Source of the DNA: Erigeron canadensis | Taxonomy: Eukaryota > Streptophyta > Magnoliopsida > Asterales > Asteraceae | NCBI RefSeq assembly: GCF_010389155.1 | Contig: NC_057763.1 | Span: 8,122,649 to 8,186,648 of the forward strand | DNA length: 64,000 nucleotides | Direction of reading: 5' to 3' | Shown here: positions 35,823 to 47,454 of the stretch, one piece after another | Position numbering within the stretch: the first letter of the stretch is position 1 | Layout of the letters: each line of letters opens with the position of its first letter | Translations under genes and position numbers: made by a program | The notes under the pieces: generated by a model | What the model was told of the DNA's origin: nothing | What the model saw: only the letters and a program-made list of their open reading frames with translations | Database searches by the model: none

Positions 35823-37763
35823 GAATGGATATTTGATTTAATTGTATCTAAGAAATGAAGAATATAATTTTGTGAAAAGTAAATACTGTTCTCAAGTTCA
35901 AATTATTCCGATTTAAATTGGTTTTCTTTTCCCCTCGTATTTGGTGGTTTTGGTGTCTGGATGCTATTCATTGCACCAATTGTCGTTTGTGGGCATAAAA
36001 AAATTGTTTTTCATATTAGGAAGTCTTTGTCAATGAGGTGGGCGTGAAGGGTTTCTCTAGTATTTAAATGGTTTCTTTAGAACGGTAGTGGAATTTTTAC
36101 GGCCAGTCATGGCCTCGGATTGACTGTGCTGGTAACGTGGTCGATCTCTATCGGACAATGAATAACTAATGTCGATAAGTTTAATCACCACTGCTGTTAA
36201 AAAAAAAAAAAAAAAAAAAAAAAAGCCTTTCACAGTTATTAGGTTACTTTGGCCGGATAACCAACATTAATCTTGTTGGCGGTAAAAAAAAATGACAAAA
36301 GTGTATTACGGCTCATTCATTTAGTTCCTTTCTTTCGTTTGATTATTTGTCTTTAAAATCTTAATATAATTATTACATAATTAATTTATCTTTTTAATGA
36401 CTCCATTTTTTCTAAATTTTATATTTCATATAACTGTTGAATTTTATAAATGAAGTCAAAGATTAAAGTTAATAGAAGAATTTGGCATGATAATATTAAT
36501 AATTGAGTTACAAATCAAGACATAATCTATTTCTACGTGTGAGAATTTGGCATGCTAATGTGGATTAATAATTGAGTTACAAATCAAGAAATAGTCTATT
36601 TCTAAGTGTGAGATACTGAGATAAACAAATTTGACAAATTAATATTTGCTTCTTACGCTCTTAAAGTCAATCATAGAAAGTGATATATTATTTGTAAGTA
36701 GAAAAGAAGGGGTACAAGAACATGAAAATAAGCAATCCGCACGAGTACAGAAGTATAAGTAATATTTGAGTGTTGTTATTATATATATGTTGAGACGTTA
36801 ATTTTGTTGTGGTTCTTGCTTTTTTCAGGTCGTTTACTATGATTTATTTTCAACGAAACTTGTGTGGTATGGTTCAAATTAAAGTATCATGAAGTGACAA
36901 CCAATCATTTAGTCAATGCCGTCTCCGAGAATGACATAAAACTTTTAAGCCCGGCTCAAGATTTGAAAATGTATTCAATAACATAAAACATAATATTACG
37001 ACAATAAATATTTTCAATAAATAAAAAAAAGTATGAAGTTGATAAAATTTAAACATGAAATTAAAATAAAAAGTAATATATAATAAGCATATAAAGACTT
37101 TTAAAACAATCCATGATATATAAATTTGGAGTGTTTATTAGTTTGTTAGATGATATAATATTAATCAGTATATTCAATATTGTTCTAAAATATTGTTCTA
37201 AAGTTGGTTAAGTTATATTGTTTGGGGGCTAGATAGTAACTGGGCATAAGTATATGGGTTGTCATAGGTCATTGATACAAATAGTTAGGAAAAAAATATA
37301 TGTAGTCTTCTTCTTCGTTAAAGATACCTGTAATTTTGAACTAACCTTCATCAAAACTTCAACTTCACCTAGAAGTATTTTTCTTTCAAAAATTTCTGAT
37401 GGGCCCTTAAAGGGAGTGGGTCCGGCTCGAGTGCCCCCCTTACACCCCCTTAGAGCCGGCCCTGCATTTAGTCATTGTTAATGGTGTTTTTTTTCTTCCG
37501 CCTCGGGTTTTCGTCCAATCACCACCACTCAATTCCACTTTGGGGCCAAGCCCTTGACTTTCTATTAGATTAGTTTAGTCAAGGGCGCTGTGAACTGTAA
37601 CAAAACACCCAAGTTATTTGCTATAGGGTTCATATTTTTGTTCACATCCCGTGATACAACTTTTTATTTCCAATCCTTTAAAAAACTTAGTAGTAAAATT
37701 TTGAGAGTAGTAATAAATTTTTATGATATAACCATCTGTCCCAATGTGTCCCCCCCCCCCCCC
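35823..37763. other. intergenic stretch with minor repeats
   Basis: No gene recognised. There is a run of about 24 A at 36200-36223, and a tandem duplication of about 65 bp at 36478-36620 (gaatttggcatg and ttgagttacaaatcaaga recur). A GC-rich ggcccttaaagggagtgggt / gagccggccctg segment at 37399-37464 looks like one end of an unidentified DNA transposon. Confidence 0.45.
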
Positions 37764-38230
37764 CCCGGGTGTAATTGAGCCGACACAGTGCCAAGCTCGA
37801 CTCGATTGTAAAAATCGAAACTCGACTCGAGCTCGCCTTATGTGACGACACTTTCAAGCTCGAGCTCGCCTTATGTGACGATACTTTCGAGCTCGACTTT
37901 GCTCGACTCGATTAAGAATTAATTTAAGTTTCAAATCAAACTAGGCCTATAAGCTCGACAATTTCAAGCTCGAGTCGATTAAGTTCGGTTCGATAGAAAA
38001 GTAATTATGTAAAAATATATAATATTCAAGGATAAAATTATAAATAAGCATAAGCTCGGTTAAGCTCATGAGCTTTTCGAGTAAGATATATTGAGGCTCG
38101 AGCTCGATTCGACAGTCTACTCGAGTAGTTTGAGCTCGACCTCAGCTCAACTAAGATCGAGTTGATTTCGAGTAATTTGCGAGTCGATTTCAGGTAGCTC
38201 GCGAACTGTATCGTCTCGTTTACACCCCTA
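37764..38230. mobile_element. hAT-type MITE, about 465 bp, inserted at a C-run
   Basis: The left end is (C)GGGTGTAATTGAGCCG and the right end, reverse-complemented, TAGGGGTGTAAACGAG. The interior is full of GAGCTCGA/CGAGCTC words in both orientations. C-runs lie on both sides (37750-37766 and 38231-38237), consistent with a C-rich 8-bp target duplication, though the exact left boundary inside the run cannot be fixed. Confidence 0.65.
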
Positions 38231-38495
38231 CCCCCCCTATAAAGCGATTTGGCGAGAATACCACTCAGGTTTAAATCCCTGCAAAAACACATTCAATCAG
38301 TCAAGGTTTTTAGGGTTTCACCACCAGACATCGTTACAGGGTCGTTAGCTTTAAAGAAAAAATTCTTATATAACATAACATACTTATCAATCAATCATTA
38401 TCTCTTAGTGGTTGACGACCATAGCTACATACACTGCATTTTTATTTGATACAAATCTTATATAATTTGACACTAATTTATTGATAAAAAAATAT

Positions 38496-38754
38496 TACTC
38501 CTTCTGTCCCATTTTAATTGTCCTAGTTTGACTTTTAAAGTCTTTTTCCTTACTGTTTGACTGTAAATATTTTCTTATGTATTATATAATAGTTGATGAA
38601 ATTTATATCATTGAAAATTACATTACAAACACAATACGTTCATATATTTTATATCAAGTATTATATAATGCAACCAAAAATAATTAATGTCAAACTTTTA
38701 AGAAAAAAACTTTGAAAGTCAAACTAAGATATTTAAAGTGGGACGGGGGAAGTA
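38496..38754. mobile_element. Stowaway/Tc1-mariner-type MITE, 259 bp
   Basis: The left end is TACTCCTTCTGTCCCA and the right end, reverse-complemented, TACTTCCCCCGTCCCA. TA sits at both edges, and the inverted arms continue through a TTAGTTTGACTTT-type word. This is the standard plant Stowaway pattern. Confidence 0.85.
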
Positions 38755-39553
38755 TATAATTTGACATTAATTGATACAAATATTATAGTTGATACATACA
38801 TAGCTATTTGTATGTGTTGGTGGGACTAAGGATTCAAAGTTTAAAAGCGATCTGAAATCAATAAATGTATATATACAACTATCTATATCTAATGTTGAAT
38901 TGTATTATAGATTTAATTTAGACATTAAGTTACAGTTTCATATTTGCTCTCAGAAAAAATTATTGTTATCGAAGATGGTGCCAGAATTTATATATATAAA
39001 CATAATTATATAACTTTTTTCTATGATCGACATATATATACAGACATATCTAGAATATTTTTATAAGAAAATGGACCCATACACCTATATCATAATCTCG
39101 TCGGGTAGATATGATTGAAATACGCAAATGATGCACTCATGCACCCATTAATGAGATGGTGCCAATAATGGCAATTATGATGAGCACTACTAATGAGACA
39201 CACAAGCAACTGATATCCCTATTGGCAACAGTCTAGCTAACTTAATCTTATTCAAAACTTTTCTTTCGATTGATTTTTTGCGTATTATATTTACGGAGAA
39301 ATGAATTCAAATGTTAAATTGAATATAAAAAATTAAAATCCTGTCTATGCAACTTTGTATTTCCTATAGTTTAACTAACAAAGGAGTAAAGTATATCTCC
39401 TACACAAAGGACAGAGCCCTCACTCAATCTACTACTATCACAGTATCACCAACAAAACTTAAATCTGATGATGAGTAATGAAGCTTTTTATTTAAAAAAA
39501 TATAAAATAATAAAATTTTGTCTAATAATATTAAACTTGGCATACTTAATTAC
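38755..39553. other. intergenic stretch without a recognisable gene
   Basis: AT-rich; probably includes the 3' region of GDU copy 4. Confidence 0.4.
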
Positions 39554-39955
39554 TTATACGTGATTATAGTTCCTTTCTTTCCCCTTCTCCACCATAATTT
39601 CTATGTTGGAAATAGACGATCCCTCCTTAGAATTTCCACTAGACAACAACTCTTTGCTCGAAATGGGTGTTGCCAAAAACGTTGGTGCCGCTTGTCCTGC
39701 CATGATTACTAGATACTTCTCTTCCAAATATGTTGGAAACTTCTTGTTGTGATTGTTGAGTTTGGAATTTCCAGCTTCAAGGTTTACCTGTCGACCGTTA
39801 GACGCGTTCTCGATGTCATCAGCAAAATTGAAGTATGAGCAAGCTAGTATCAAGAGAGCAAAAGCAATGAGACCAAGTATTGCAGCTAGGCCTCCCAAAA
39901 AGTATGGCATCGGTGAGTGCCACGGCGAAAGAGACGTTGAAGCAGTTCCTTTCAT
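39554..39955 (-). CDS. GDU: GLUTAMINE DUMPER family protein, subtype B (copy 4)
   Basis: Intronless 133-residue GDU protein. A very short N terminus (MKGTASTSLS) leads to PWHSP at residues 11-15 and one membrane segment at about 17-42 (MPYFLGGLAAILGLIAFALL). Then come the B-subtype FNFADDIENASNG stretch, LEAG at 59-62, and EEKYLVIMAG with VIMAG at 83-87, then PTFLATP. The predicted role is plasma-membrane amino-acid export control, as for other GDUs. Start at ATG 39953-39955, about 90 bp below a TATA box. Protein and upstream DNA are most similar to copy 2 at 20065-20463. No breaks seen. Confidence 0.92.
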   Translation of the reverse strand: MKGTASTSLSPWHSPMPYFLGGLAAILGLIAFALLILACSYFNFADDIENASNGRQVNLEAGNSKLNNHNKKFPTYLEEKYLVIMAGQAAPTFLATPISSKELLSSGNSKEGSSISNIEIMVEKGKERNYNHV

Positions 39956-40300
39956 GAGGATTTGGATTAGATTACAAGTGAATATTTGGTGTTAATTTGG
40001 GATGTTTAGTGGATTTAGAATTGGTTCTTTGTAATGGAATATATAGACGTTAATTCGAACTTATGTGTTTTTTTTATAAATATAAAAATGTACTAATGAA
40101 TTACACTCTTTATATAGTTGGAATTATATTCCTTTTTAACATCTAATCAGGATGGTTAATGGAATATGTAGTCGGATTGCAAATCAAAAAAGAGGTATCT
40201 AGTGCGCTTCTCTGTTTAAAAAAGTTTAATAACCATTTTAGAGCACATTGTACATTTGGAATATGAATGGATTTCCATGATGGTACCATATAAATATCAA
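39956..40300. promoter_or_regulatory. upstream region of GDU copy 4, with TATA box
   Basis: A TATA box (minus strand TCTATATATTCC, about 40039-40046) lies about 90 bp upstream of the ATG. About 40140-40250 shares ordered words with the upstream region of copy 2 (20660-20765), including tggttaatggaatat, tagtcggatt and tagtgcgct. Confidence 0.55.
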
Positions 40301-40576
40301 AGAGTACAAAACAAATATAACTTTATTAATTTAACTAAATTTCTTAATGATCATTATTAAAATGTCATGCATAATATACGTGCTTAGTTGCGGGCTAACA
40401 TACAACATACAGTGGCTTAACTCTCAATTGTAGCTTATTACGTTGTTCAATATATATTAAGCTAGTCACCAACCTCTACCAAAAAGAGCTAAAGGGACAA
40501 TGAAAGTTGCATCTTCTATAATTCTATTTATTGACACTTAGATTAATTTTCAAATTCAGAAATATATACGATGATA

Positions 40577-41074
40577 CTAGCCAAATGTCCACGTGGTGCG
40601 GCGGTGAGATGATAGGGGTGATAGGTCATATAGTGTGATATGTCATAGGAGGTAATCGATTATAGGGTGTGATAAGTCATAAGGGTGATCGGTGATAGGG
40701 TGATCTACCTGTATAGGCTCCGCCATCGGATTTAAAAATTCGTTAAAAGTATATCCAATGACATCTCAAATGAAAGAGCATGAAATTTTAAAAACACCCA
40801 TATAATTTTTATAATTTATCGATGTACGATTTTTGAGATAAAAGATTTTCAATGATTTAGAGATATAAATTGATTTTTGGAGGAGAGAGAAAAAATATAT
40901 AGTAGTTGAGATTTGAGTAAAGAAAAGAAAATGAGTGATTAAGATTTAAGAGTAGTACAGGTATATTAGGTGATGATATTTAAACTAATGGATAAAATAG
41001 AGAGGTAATTTGGGTAGATCATGTTCTTTTTTGAGAAAATTAGAAGAGGTAAATGCTTTATAAGATTGTTTAGA
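40577..41074 (-). mobile_element. non-autonomous Helitron, about 498 bp
   Basis: The minus strand starts A|TCTAAACAATCTTATAAAG and ends with hairpin-like cgccgcaccacgtgg, then acatttggCTAG followed by T. Both termini fit the Helitron rules (after A, 5' TC; 3' CTRR before T). The interior matches the element at 9722-10150 in inverted orientation. Confidence 0.75.
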
Positions 41075-41126
41075 TTTCGATTAGATTTCCTAACATCCTA
41101 GCTCGTTCCACATATGTATATTATCA

Positions 41127-41640
41127 TTAGAGTGTTGCCCGCGTGTTGCAACGGCGACGGTCTATAACGCTTTAGACACCATATCGGTTTATAGCGTTCA
41201 GTTTACTTTGATGAGATGCGTCAATACAAGATCTAACCGTATATATCATTCTAAAAATAAGTCACGGATTAGGTGCAAAAAATAGTGAAGTGCAAATACT
41301 AACCATGAAAAATAACCACTTACACCAAGGCAATTAAAAAAATAAATAGTCAAAGATTAAAACTTAATACGAATATACAAGGACTTAATTGGTTCATAAT
41401 TTCTTGAGTTATAAATTTTTTCTTATCCGTAGCTCTACCTTCAACAATAATTTTAGAGTTAATGGGGATTTTATAACAATAAGGGTATTAGGTAATTGTA
41501 GGGTTTTTTATTAAGGGTAATATCGGAATATCAGAGATAAGGTTTGTGAAGGTAGTTTAAATGTAGAGGGTATATTAGGTAATTCAAAAGTAGAGAGTTG
41601 AATGGGTGAGGAAGTAGTTTGTTTATATAAGTAGTATAGA
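41127..41640 (-). mobile_element. non-autonomous Helitron, 514 bp
   Basis: The minus strand starts A|TCTATACTACTTATATAAAC and ends cgttgcaacacgcgggcaacactCTAA followed by T, with a GC-rich hairpin just inside the end. It lies only about 50 bp from the preceding Helitron, in the same orientation. Confidence 0.75.
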
Positions 41641-41765
41641 TATGCTAATTTAAAAACTGCATTAACCGTATTGTTTGCTGAGTTGGCGGGTGATTATCAT
41701 TGTCAACCCTTCTATTGTTTTTTTGTTTCCTTTGTTATTGTAATTATGGCACCGTCTATTGTGTT

Positions 41766-42030
41766 TTTTTCCCTCTGTCTCATTAAATGTGTCCTATTTT
41801 GATTTTTAAAGTCTTCCTTTATAAACTTTGACCTTAAATATTTTGATTTGTGTTATATAATATTTGATGAAAATTATACCAATAAAATATATATTTAAAA
41901 CTCAATCATATCAATTCATACAACTTTCATAAAATACTATATAACACAAATCAATATATTTAGGGTCAAAGTTTATATAGTAAGACTTTGAAATTCAAAG
42001 TAGGACACATTTAGTAGGACGGATGGAGTA
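41766..42030. mobile_element. Stowaway-type MITE, about 265 bp
   Basis: The right end, reverse-complemented, is TACTCCATCCGTCCTACT. The left end is the degenerate CCCTCTGTCTCATTAAATG. Long inverted arms share aaatgtgtccta and ttaaagtctt-type words. Confidence 0.75.
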
Positions 42031-42035
42031 CTTTT

Positions 42036-42700
42036 TTCCTTTTAAATGGTAAATCTTTCTAAAATTATAAGAACGTGACATGTAATATTCAATAATTGAG
42101 TTTATGAATCTTCTTTCTGATTTTGCCACATGTCTTTATTTAATAATTAGAAGGATTTTTAAGCAATTATATTAAGAAGATTAATCATTTCTTTTATATA
42201 TATATAATTTAAAGGTGTATAGAATTCTTCGTAAACCGCATCTTTTGCTTAGTAACAGATTGATCATCATTGTCAACTTTTTTTTTATTTGAATATGTAT
42301 GAAATTCTTTAGAGCTCAAACGTTAAATCTGTAAAGTAATTCCCAATGCCGTCTTCTATATATTTTCGGTCTCAATAACGTCTTCGACAGTATATGGGTT
42401 TTATCAGATTTTTCACATGTTAAACATGTGAAGTGTCTTAATGAGAGTTATATAGTCTGTAAGTGAGATTTAAAAAAAAAAGTAGAAAGAAAGTGAAACA
42501 TTTATTATGTGACGAAGAGGTTACTGTTAGAGCCCATTTACAGTACTACCTTTACCTAGGACATTAGAAAGGACGAAAAAGGGCTTATTGCCCTAGTTCA
42601 AAATTCCCCTGTTTATTTGAATTGATTCTTTATCATCCACTCATCACCCAAGCTAACACTAGTAGGTGAGATTAACTAATGATGTTATCCCAACGGGTTA
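42036..42700. other. spacer without a recognisable gene
   Basis: AT-rich, with no coding sequence seen. Confidence 0.4.
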
Positions 42701-42704
42701 AAAA

Positions 42705-42885
42705 CATTTTCGGTTTTACTTAACGTCTTGACTTTAATTTTTAGGGATAACAAGCTTTGAAACTTTTTTTCCTAGTATAATTGTGACCGCCATGACAAAC
42801 ATTTTGTTCCCTAATATACATTCAAGGCTTTATCATTATATGATTAAATTTTGATATCGTGTCCTGTTGGTTTAGAGGATATATC
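42705..42885 (+). repeat. dispersed repeat, diverged copy of the one at 54385-54560
   Basis: Ordered words such as gtcttgac/gagtt, gggataacaag, gacaaacattttgt, catgcaaggctt-like and accattata-like segments occur in both places. The 54-kb copy carries a GAGTTCGATC word like a pol III B box, so this may be a tRNA-derived SINE family. This copy is too diverged to be certain. Confidence 0.4.
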
Positions 42886-43672
42886 TATACATATATTTCA
42901 TTCTATTTTTCTCTATTGTCCTGCATAAGGATATGAACAAATATTTTTATTGAGGTGGTGCGACATGTGGCAATAGTAGTATCAAAAATGGTGGCGATAA
43001 ATTAAAAGTGGTGGAGGCGACATTAGTGTCACCAGTGGTAGAATACGGTGGTGGGGGCGGTAGTGGGTCGCTGGTAGGTACGACGATAGTAGTGAATGTA
43101 AATTAAAAAGAATAGTGTAATTATTTTAAGGGTTAAGAGATCTATATTGTATATTATTTCGTTAAAGGTATTATAGGTATATTAGGTGAAAATTTTTAAA
43201 TCCACGAATAATGGCAAAGGGTATGTTTGATCTTTCAAATGTTTGAAAGTTTTGAAAAAAAATTAATTAATTTGCTTTACTAGATACTCTAAATATAGAT
43301 AATTTATGATAAGTTCATTTACCAATGACGTAAATAATCCCATAATAAAATTGCAAAATTCCAATAACGAAATAAGCTTCTTTTTTTTCCTTTTCCTTCT
43401 TCAAAATTTGATGTACAATATTCCTTTAGTTAAACTAAAATGGATACAAGAGCGTAACTAATGTCTTCTATCGTCACTAAACTTCATATTATAATGGAGT
43501 CTTGCTACGTTCTCACCGAGTACGCATCCACGAAGAAATTAACCCCACTAAGGCTCCAATGAATGAAATCGAACTTTCATTTTATGGGTAAATTAAACTC
43601 GGGGTAGTGGCTCACCGGTTAATAATTAAACACCTATTTACTATACAACCCGCAATATACTTGATCTTTCAA
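42886..43672. other. intergenic stretch; possible old Helitron remnant
   Basis: A GTGGTGGCG-rich segment at 42955-43100 resembles the 3' portion of small Helitrons elsewhere in the window, but no clear terminus was found. The right part presumably includes the 3' region of GDU copy 5. Confidence 0.3.
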
Positions 43673-44146
43673 TCAAGCTAGCCGATCTGAAGTATCATGG
43701 TCACCCATATTGCTCCTTACTTGTAGCTGATCACCCTCTTTGTCTTTCTCATTCTCCTCACAAGTCGAAGAATTCTCCGACACGTTCCTCTGGCAACTAC
43801 AACTATAAACCAACGTGGGTCTACTCGAAACAGGTGTTGCTAAAAAAGTCGGGTTCGCTTGTCCTGCCATGATTACCAAATACTTTTCTTCAAAAACATG
43901 TGGTAATTCCTTGTCATTATTACTATCCGGTTTCATGTTTCCAGCCTCAAGGTCTCGTTCGCCTTCTTCGTTGTTTTCACGGTTGTTGTGCTTGGAGTAT
44001 GAGCAAGCAAGAATCAAGAGAGCAAAAGCAATGAGACTTAGCATGGCAGCAAGTCCACCAAAAAGGTACGGAACCGGCGAGTGCCATGGTGACGTCTTGT
44101 GAACAATTACCGGAGATGAGGGAGCGATGAAAGATTGTAAAGTCAT
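43673..44146 (-). CDS. GDU: GLUTAMINE DUMPER family protein, subtype A (copy 5)
   Basis: Intronless 157-residue GDU protein. It begins MTLQSFIAPSSPVIVHK like copy 3, has PWHSP at residues 20-24, one membrane segment at about 25-51 (VPYLFGGLAAMLSLIAFALL), DLEAG at 65-69, FEEKYLVIMAG with VIMAG at 91-95, PTFLATP, and a Ser/Cys patch (YSCSCQR) before an acidic tail. Expected to sit in the plasma membrane and promote amino-acid efflux. Start at ATG 44144-44146, about 100 bp below a TATA box. Frame intact. It is most similar to copy 3. Confidence 0.93.
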   Translation of the reverse strand: MTLQSFIAPSSPVIVHKTSPWHSPVPYLFGGLAAMLSLIAFALLILACSYSKHNNRENNEEGERDLEAGNMKPDSNNDKELPHVFEEKYLVIMAGQANPTFLATPVSSRPTLVYSCSCQRNVSENSSTCEENEKDKEGDQLQVRSNMGDHDTSDRLA

Positions 44147-44244
44147 GAATGGTTCTTTTAAGTGCTAAATTTTGGAGCAGAGGAATTAGTAAAGTACGTT
44201 TGTTTATGGGGTGGAGTGGATTCAAGAGTTGTCAAGTAAGGTGG

Positions 44245-44252
44245 TATTTATA
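44245..44252 (-). promoter_or_regulatory. TATA box of GDU copy 5
   Basis: The minus strand reads ATCTATAAATACC about 100 bp upstream of the start codon, near-identical in context to copies 1 and 3. Confidence 0.7.
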
Positions 44253-44358
44253 GATGGGAAAAATGAGTGGAATATTCTGTTTCTTTCATTTTATTATTAA
44301 ATATTTGTAACTTAACTTATGGAATCCACATTAAACACATTATACCGTGATCGAAATT

Positions 44359-44561
44359 ATTTATTTATTTATTTTTAAAGTGAGTTTGGATTAAGACGTG
44401 TTGGAAGCAAATTTCTGAACCAGCAACCCCCCCTCCTCATGGAAAATTTCTTCGAAATGAAAACCCTAAGACTCGAACTTGAGACCTCGGATAAACTCAC
44501 CTCAGGGCCCACATAGTTGATTTAAAAGATATCCCTAGACACTAGAGTTTAATCCAATAGT
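44359..44561 (-). mobile_element. tRNA-derived SINE, about 203 bp, with target duplications
   Basis: It is flanked by TACCGTGATCGAAATT (44343-44358) and TACCGTGATCGAATT (44562-44576), a 15-16 bp duplication differing by one base. On the minus strand it contains a pol III B-box-like AGTTCGAGTC near 44470-44480 and a TGAGGTGAG word upstream of it. It ends in an AATAAATAAATAAATAA-like tail next to the left duplication. The layout is that of a complete SINE. Confidence 0.85.
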
Positions 44562-44576
44562 TACCGTGATCGAATT

Positions 44577-45708
44577 AACTATTCGATTAGGATGACTATA
44601 ATTTCCAAGTTCGGCTATCGTCTCGATCGACTTTGGTATTGATGGCATGTATTTTTGTGTATAAATGGGAAATAAGAATTAATTCGACTAGTTGAGGCCG
44701 TAGAAAAAAAAATCAAATATTAAAAACTTATAAAAAAAATTTTAAAAATACATTACAAAATTTTAATTTAAAAATACCGCCCCTATGGACGAGTACTCAC
44801 TCACTTTTGTTGCTTTGCTAAGACCAATATATAACGAATATAAACCGAAGAGTGGTACCAAATAAAAAATGAGACCAACAATAATATCATATTTTGTAAT
44901 ATGGATATTTCTTTTTCATTTATTATATTATAGTATTGTTTCGCGTGTAGCTAATTAAATTAAATACTAATGTTATAAAGTAATAATGTTATATACGTTT
45001 ATATATTTATTGGTTATGGGTATCGGAGGATTTGCAGGCAATAAACACATAAATAGTATTGTACTTTGCTTTTTAACATTGATGATCATGTAAAACTGAA
45101 TATATATATATATATATATATATGACACATATAACACATATTTATAATAACATAGTACATATTATGATAATTGTTTATGTGGCTTTTTACGTTGACCGAA
45201 GATACATATATATGTATTTAACGTAAGCTCTCTGTTAAGTATTACGTTACGTACCACTGTTAAGTCATCAAAACTGCTTAAGTAACCTTTGATTTTGACT
45301 AAAAATACGTACATATATATATGTGTGTGTGTGTTTTTATACAAAAAATACATTCAAATTGAGAAATTTTTAGTCAAAATATCCTTTTATACACAATATA
45401 TATATATATGTATTTATTTCAAAAACACAAAAACATATTCAAAATTTCCTTTTATACACACAACACACATATATGTATTTCCAGTCAAAGGCCTTAAAAC
45501 TAACAACGTTTCCTTTGTTGCGAAATTTTTAAAAATGAGACCCCTTAAATAGACAAAACTAAATAGGTTTAGTTTTCTTTAAAAAAACTTAGATAAAAAA
45601 ATTATCATTTTATGGATTTTTTTTTTCCAATTCAAAATTATAATTCTGATTTTTCAAATAGAGGCAAAAACGACATTTCACCTTCAATTTTTTGGATTAA
45701 GTAATATT
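44577..45708. other. intergenic stretch with TA-rich microsatellites
   Basis: A (TA)n run occurs at about 45098-45122, and TATATG/ACACAC-type simple repeats at about 45310-45475. No gene. Confidence 0.5.
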
Positions 45709-45883
45709 TCTACTCCCTAATAAAACAAATCTCCTCACCTTATTAAATATTTATGTTTTTAAAATACCTTATTTTCCCTTGTACTTTTTTGTTTTTTGTT
45801 TATTTACATAACTACTCAAAATTCCTAATAAAGCAGACCGTCTTCCCCACTACTGCCGCTGCATTGCGCGATTACCATGCTCG
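45709..45883 (+). mobile_element. very small non-autonomous Helitron, about 175 bp
   Basis: It starts TCTACTCCCTAATAAAAC and ends gccgctgcattgcgcgattaccatgCTCG followed by T. The taccatgctcg end is shared with the element at 13900-14139. Confidence 0.55.
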
Positions 45884-47450
45884 TTATATTTTAAGCATTC
45901 AAATCGAGTATTAAATTTTCATATTCAATATTGAGGTCAACACAAGGTAAATGACCACTTCACCAAATCTTCCTAAATCCTAATACAGTACATAAGAATA
46001 TTCAAATTTCAATAGACTATGAAAAGAAATAGAAGACTCCAAACCTACAAAATGTGAGATTGTAAGAATGCTGCCCAGTAACAAGAGGAAGTAGAAACTC
46101 ACAACAAAATTAAAGCATTCTAGAAAGAGACAATTGTCGATGATGTTGAGTCAAACTGCAACAGTAACTTCATATTATACACTTCATTAAGTGGTTTTAA
46201 ATTTACCCTTCTACTTCTAGTTTTGAACCTTTTGCTCCCAAATTTGTGACTTTACTTGTTGTCCAAAACTGGTCCCTCAACTGCATGTATCCAGGTTATG
46301 ATCATTAACACTTGATACCTACATTAAACTAGCTAAGCTAGATAACTAAGTTTCTTAAATTAATACAACCCATAACACATGTGATGTGACATCCAATTCA
46401 GATTTAACTCTGCGATTATGAAATATATGTGTCATCTTTTTATACGGAGTAATTTCCAAAAATGTGTCTCTTTTTAATTTGTTGGATAAAAATGTGTCTA
46501 TTTTGAATTTATATTTTCAAACTATGCTTTTGAATTGAAAAAATTATATATATTTTTCTCTTTTCTCTCATCTCTCATCTTCCTTAATCCTCTCATCTGT
46601 CTCTTTCTTTTTCTCTTCAATAAGACAACAAACATACTTTTAGAGAAGATTAATTAATCAGCTTGCATGAAATTTTAAGTTTTGAATTTAAAGTAAGTTA
46701 ACAACTATTACGCTGGAATCTTTTATTATATCTTTTTCAATAACTATAACTATATTAACTAGATAACACTAATAAGAAACAAATCTAGATATATCTGAAT
46801 ATATTTGAATACATTTTGGATGATATTAACTCAATTTTCTTTTCACTTATAAATCTATGGATTTAGTTTAACTCAACTTATTAACTCGATAAATATTGAT
46901 ATAAACGCAATTCATATCGACCCCCTAGTTTATAAGGAAATGGATCAAACCTGTAATATCATTTCACCACTGATTTATGTGAGATACCATGAGTCATTCA
47001 TGAAAATAAAATACCATTAGGCATTTACTGATTACCATTAGACGTATACATGCACATATATATATGAGTCATATATAACCATACACCATTGCTATCAGCA
47101 GCATCAGATCGAGGTAGACCTTCAGATTAACTATGGAGTAAGTTGAAGCATGCTATCTAAAATTCGACTTATATTTTATTCCTAGCAAATCAAATGGATC
47201 AAAAATCATACAAAGTGTCTTCTCAAGAATTATTAATTTGTTGTTTTAATTATACTTAAGTGGAAAGGACAAAGGCATAGAGATAAATGAGAGGATTAGG
47301 AAGAAGAAAGATAAGAGAAAAAAAAAGTTATTTTCTGTACCTATTTTTAAATCAAAAGCATAATTTGGGAAAAGAAATTCAACACAAGCATATGTGTCCA
47401 ACAAATAAAAAAGAGGCACATTCTTGGAATTTACTCTTTTATATGCCATT
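45884..47450. other. intergenic stretch without a recognisable gene
   Basis: AT-rich. A tatacggagtaa word near 46440 may be a MITE end. No credible coding sequence was seen. Confidence 0.4.
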
Positions 47451-47454
47451 GTCT

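Noticed and set aside
37399..37464. End of a DNA transposon with a CAGGGCCGGC-type terminus
   Set aside because: Only one end is visible; the possible partner near 36915-36960 does not pair convincingly.
37250..37490. Plus-strand 75-residue frame as a gene
   Set aside because: It spans a probable transposon end and has no recognisable domain.
42955..43260. Another Helitron
   Set aside because: GTGGTGGCG-rich sequence looks similar to Helitron interiors but no 5' TC start or 3' hairpin-CTRR end could be placed.
45162..45552. Overlapping short frames on both strands
   Set aside because: They derive from TATATG/ACACAC simple repeats.
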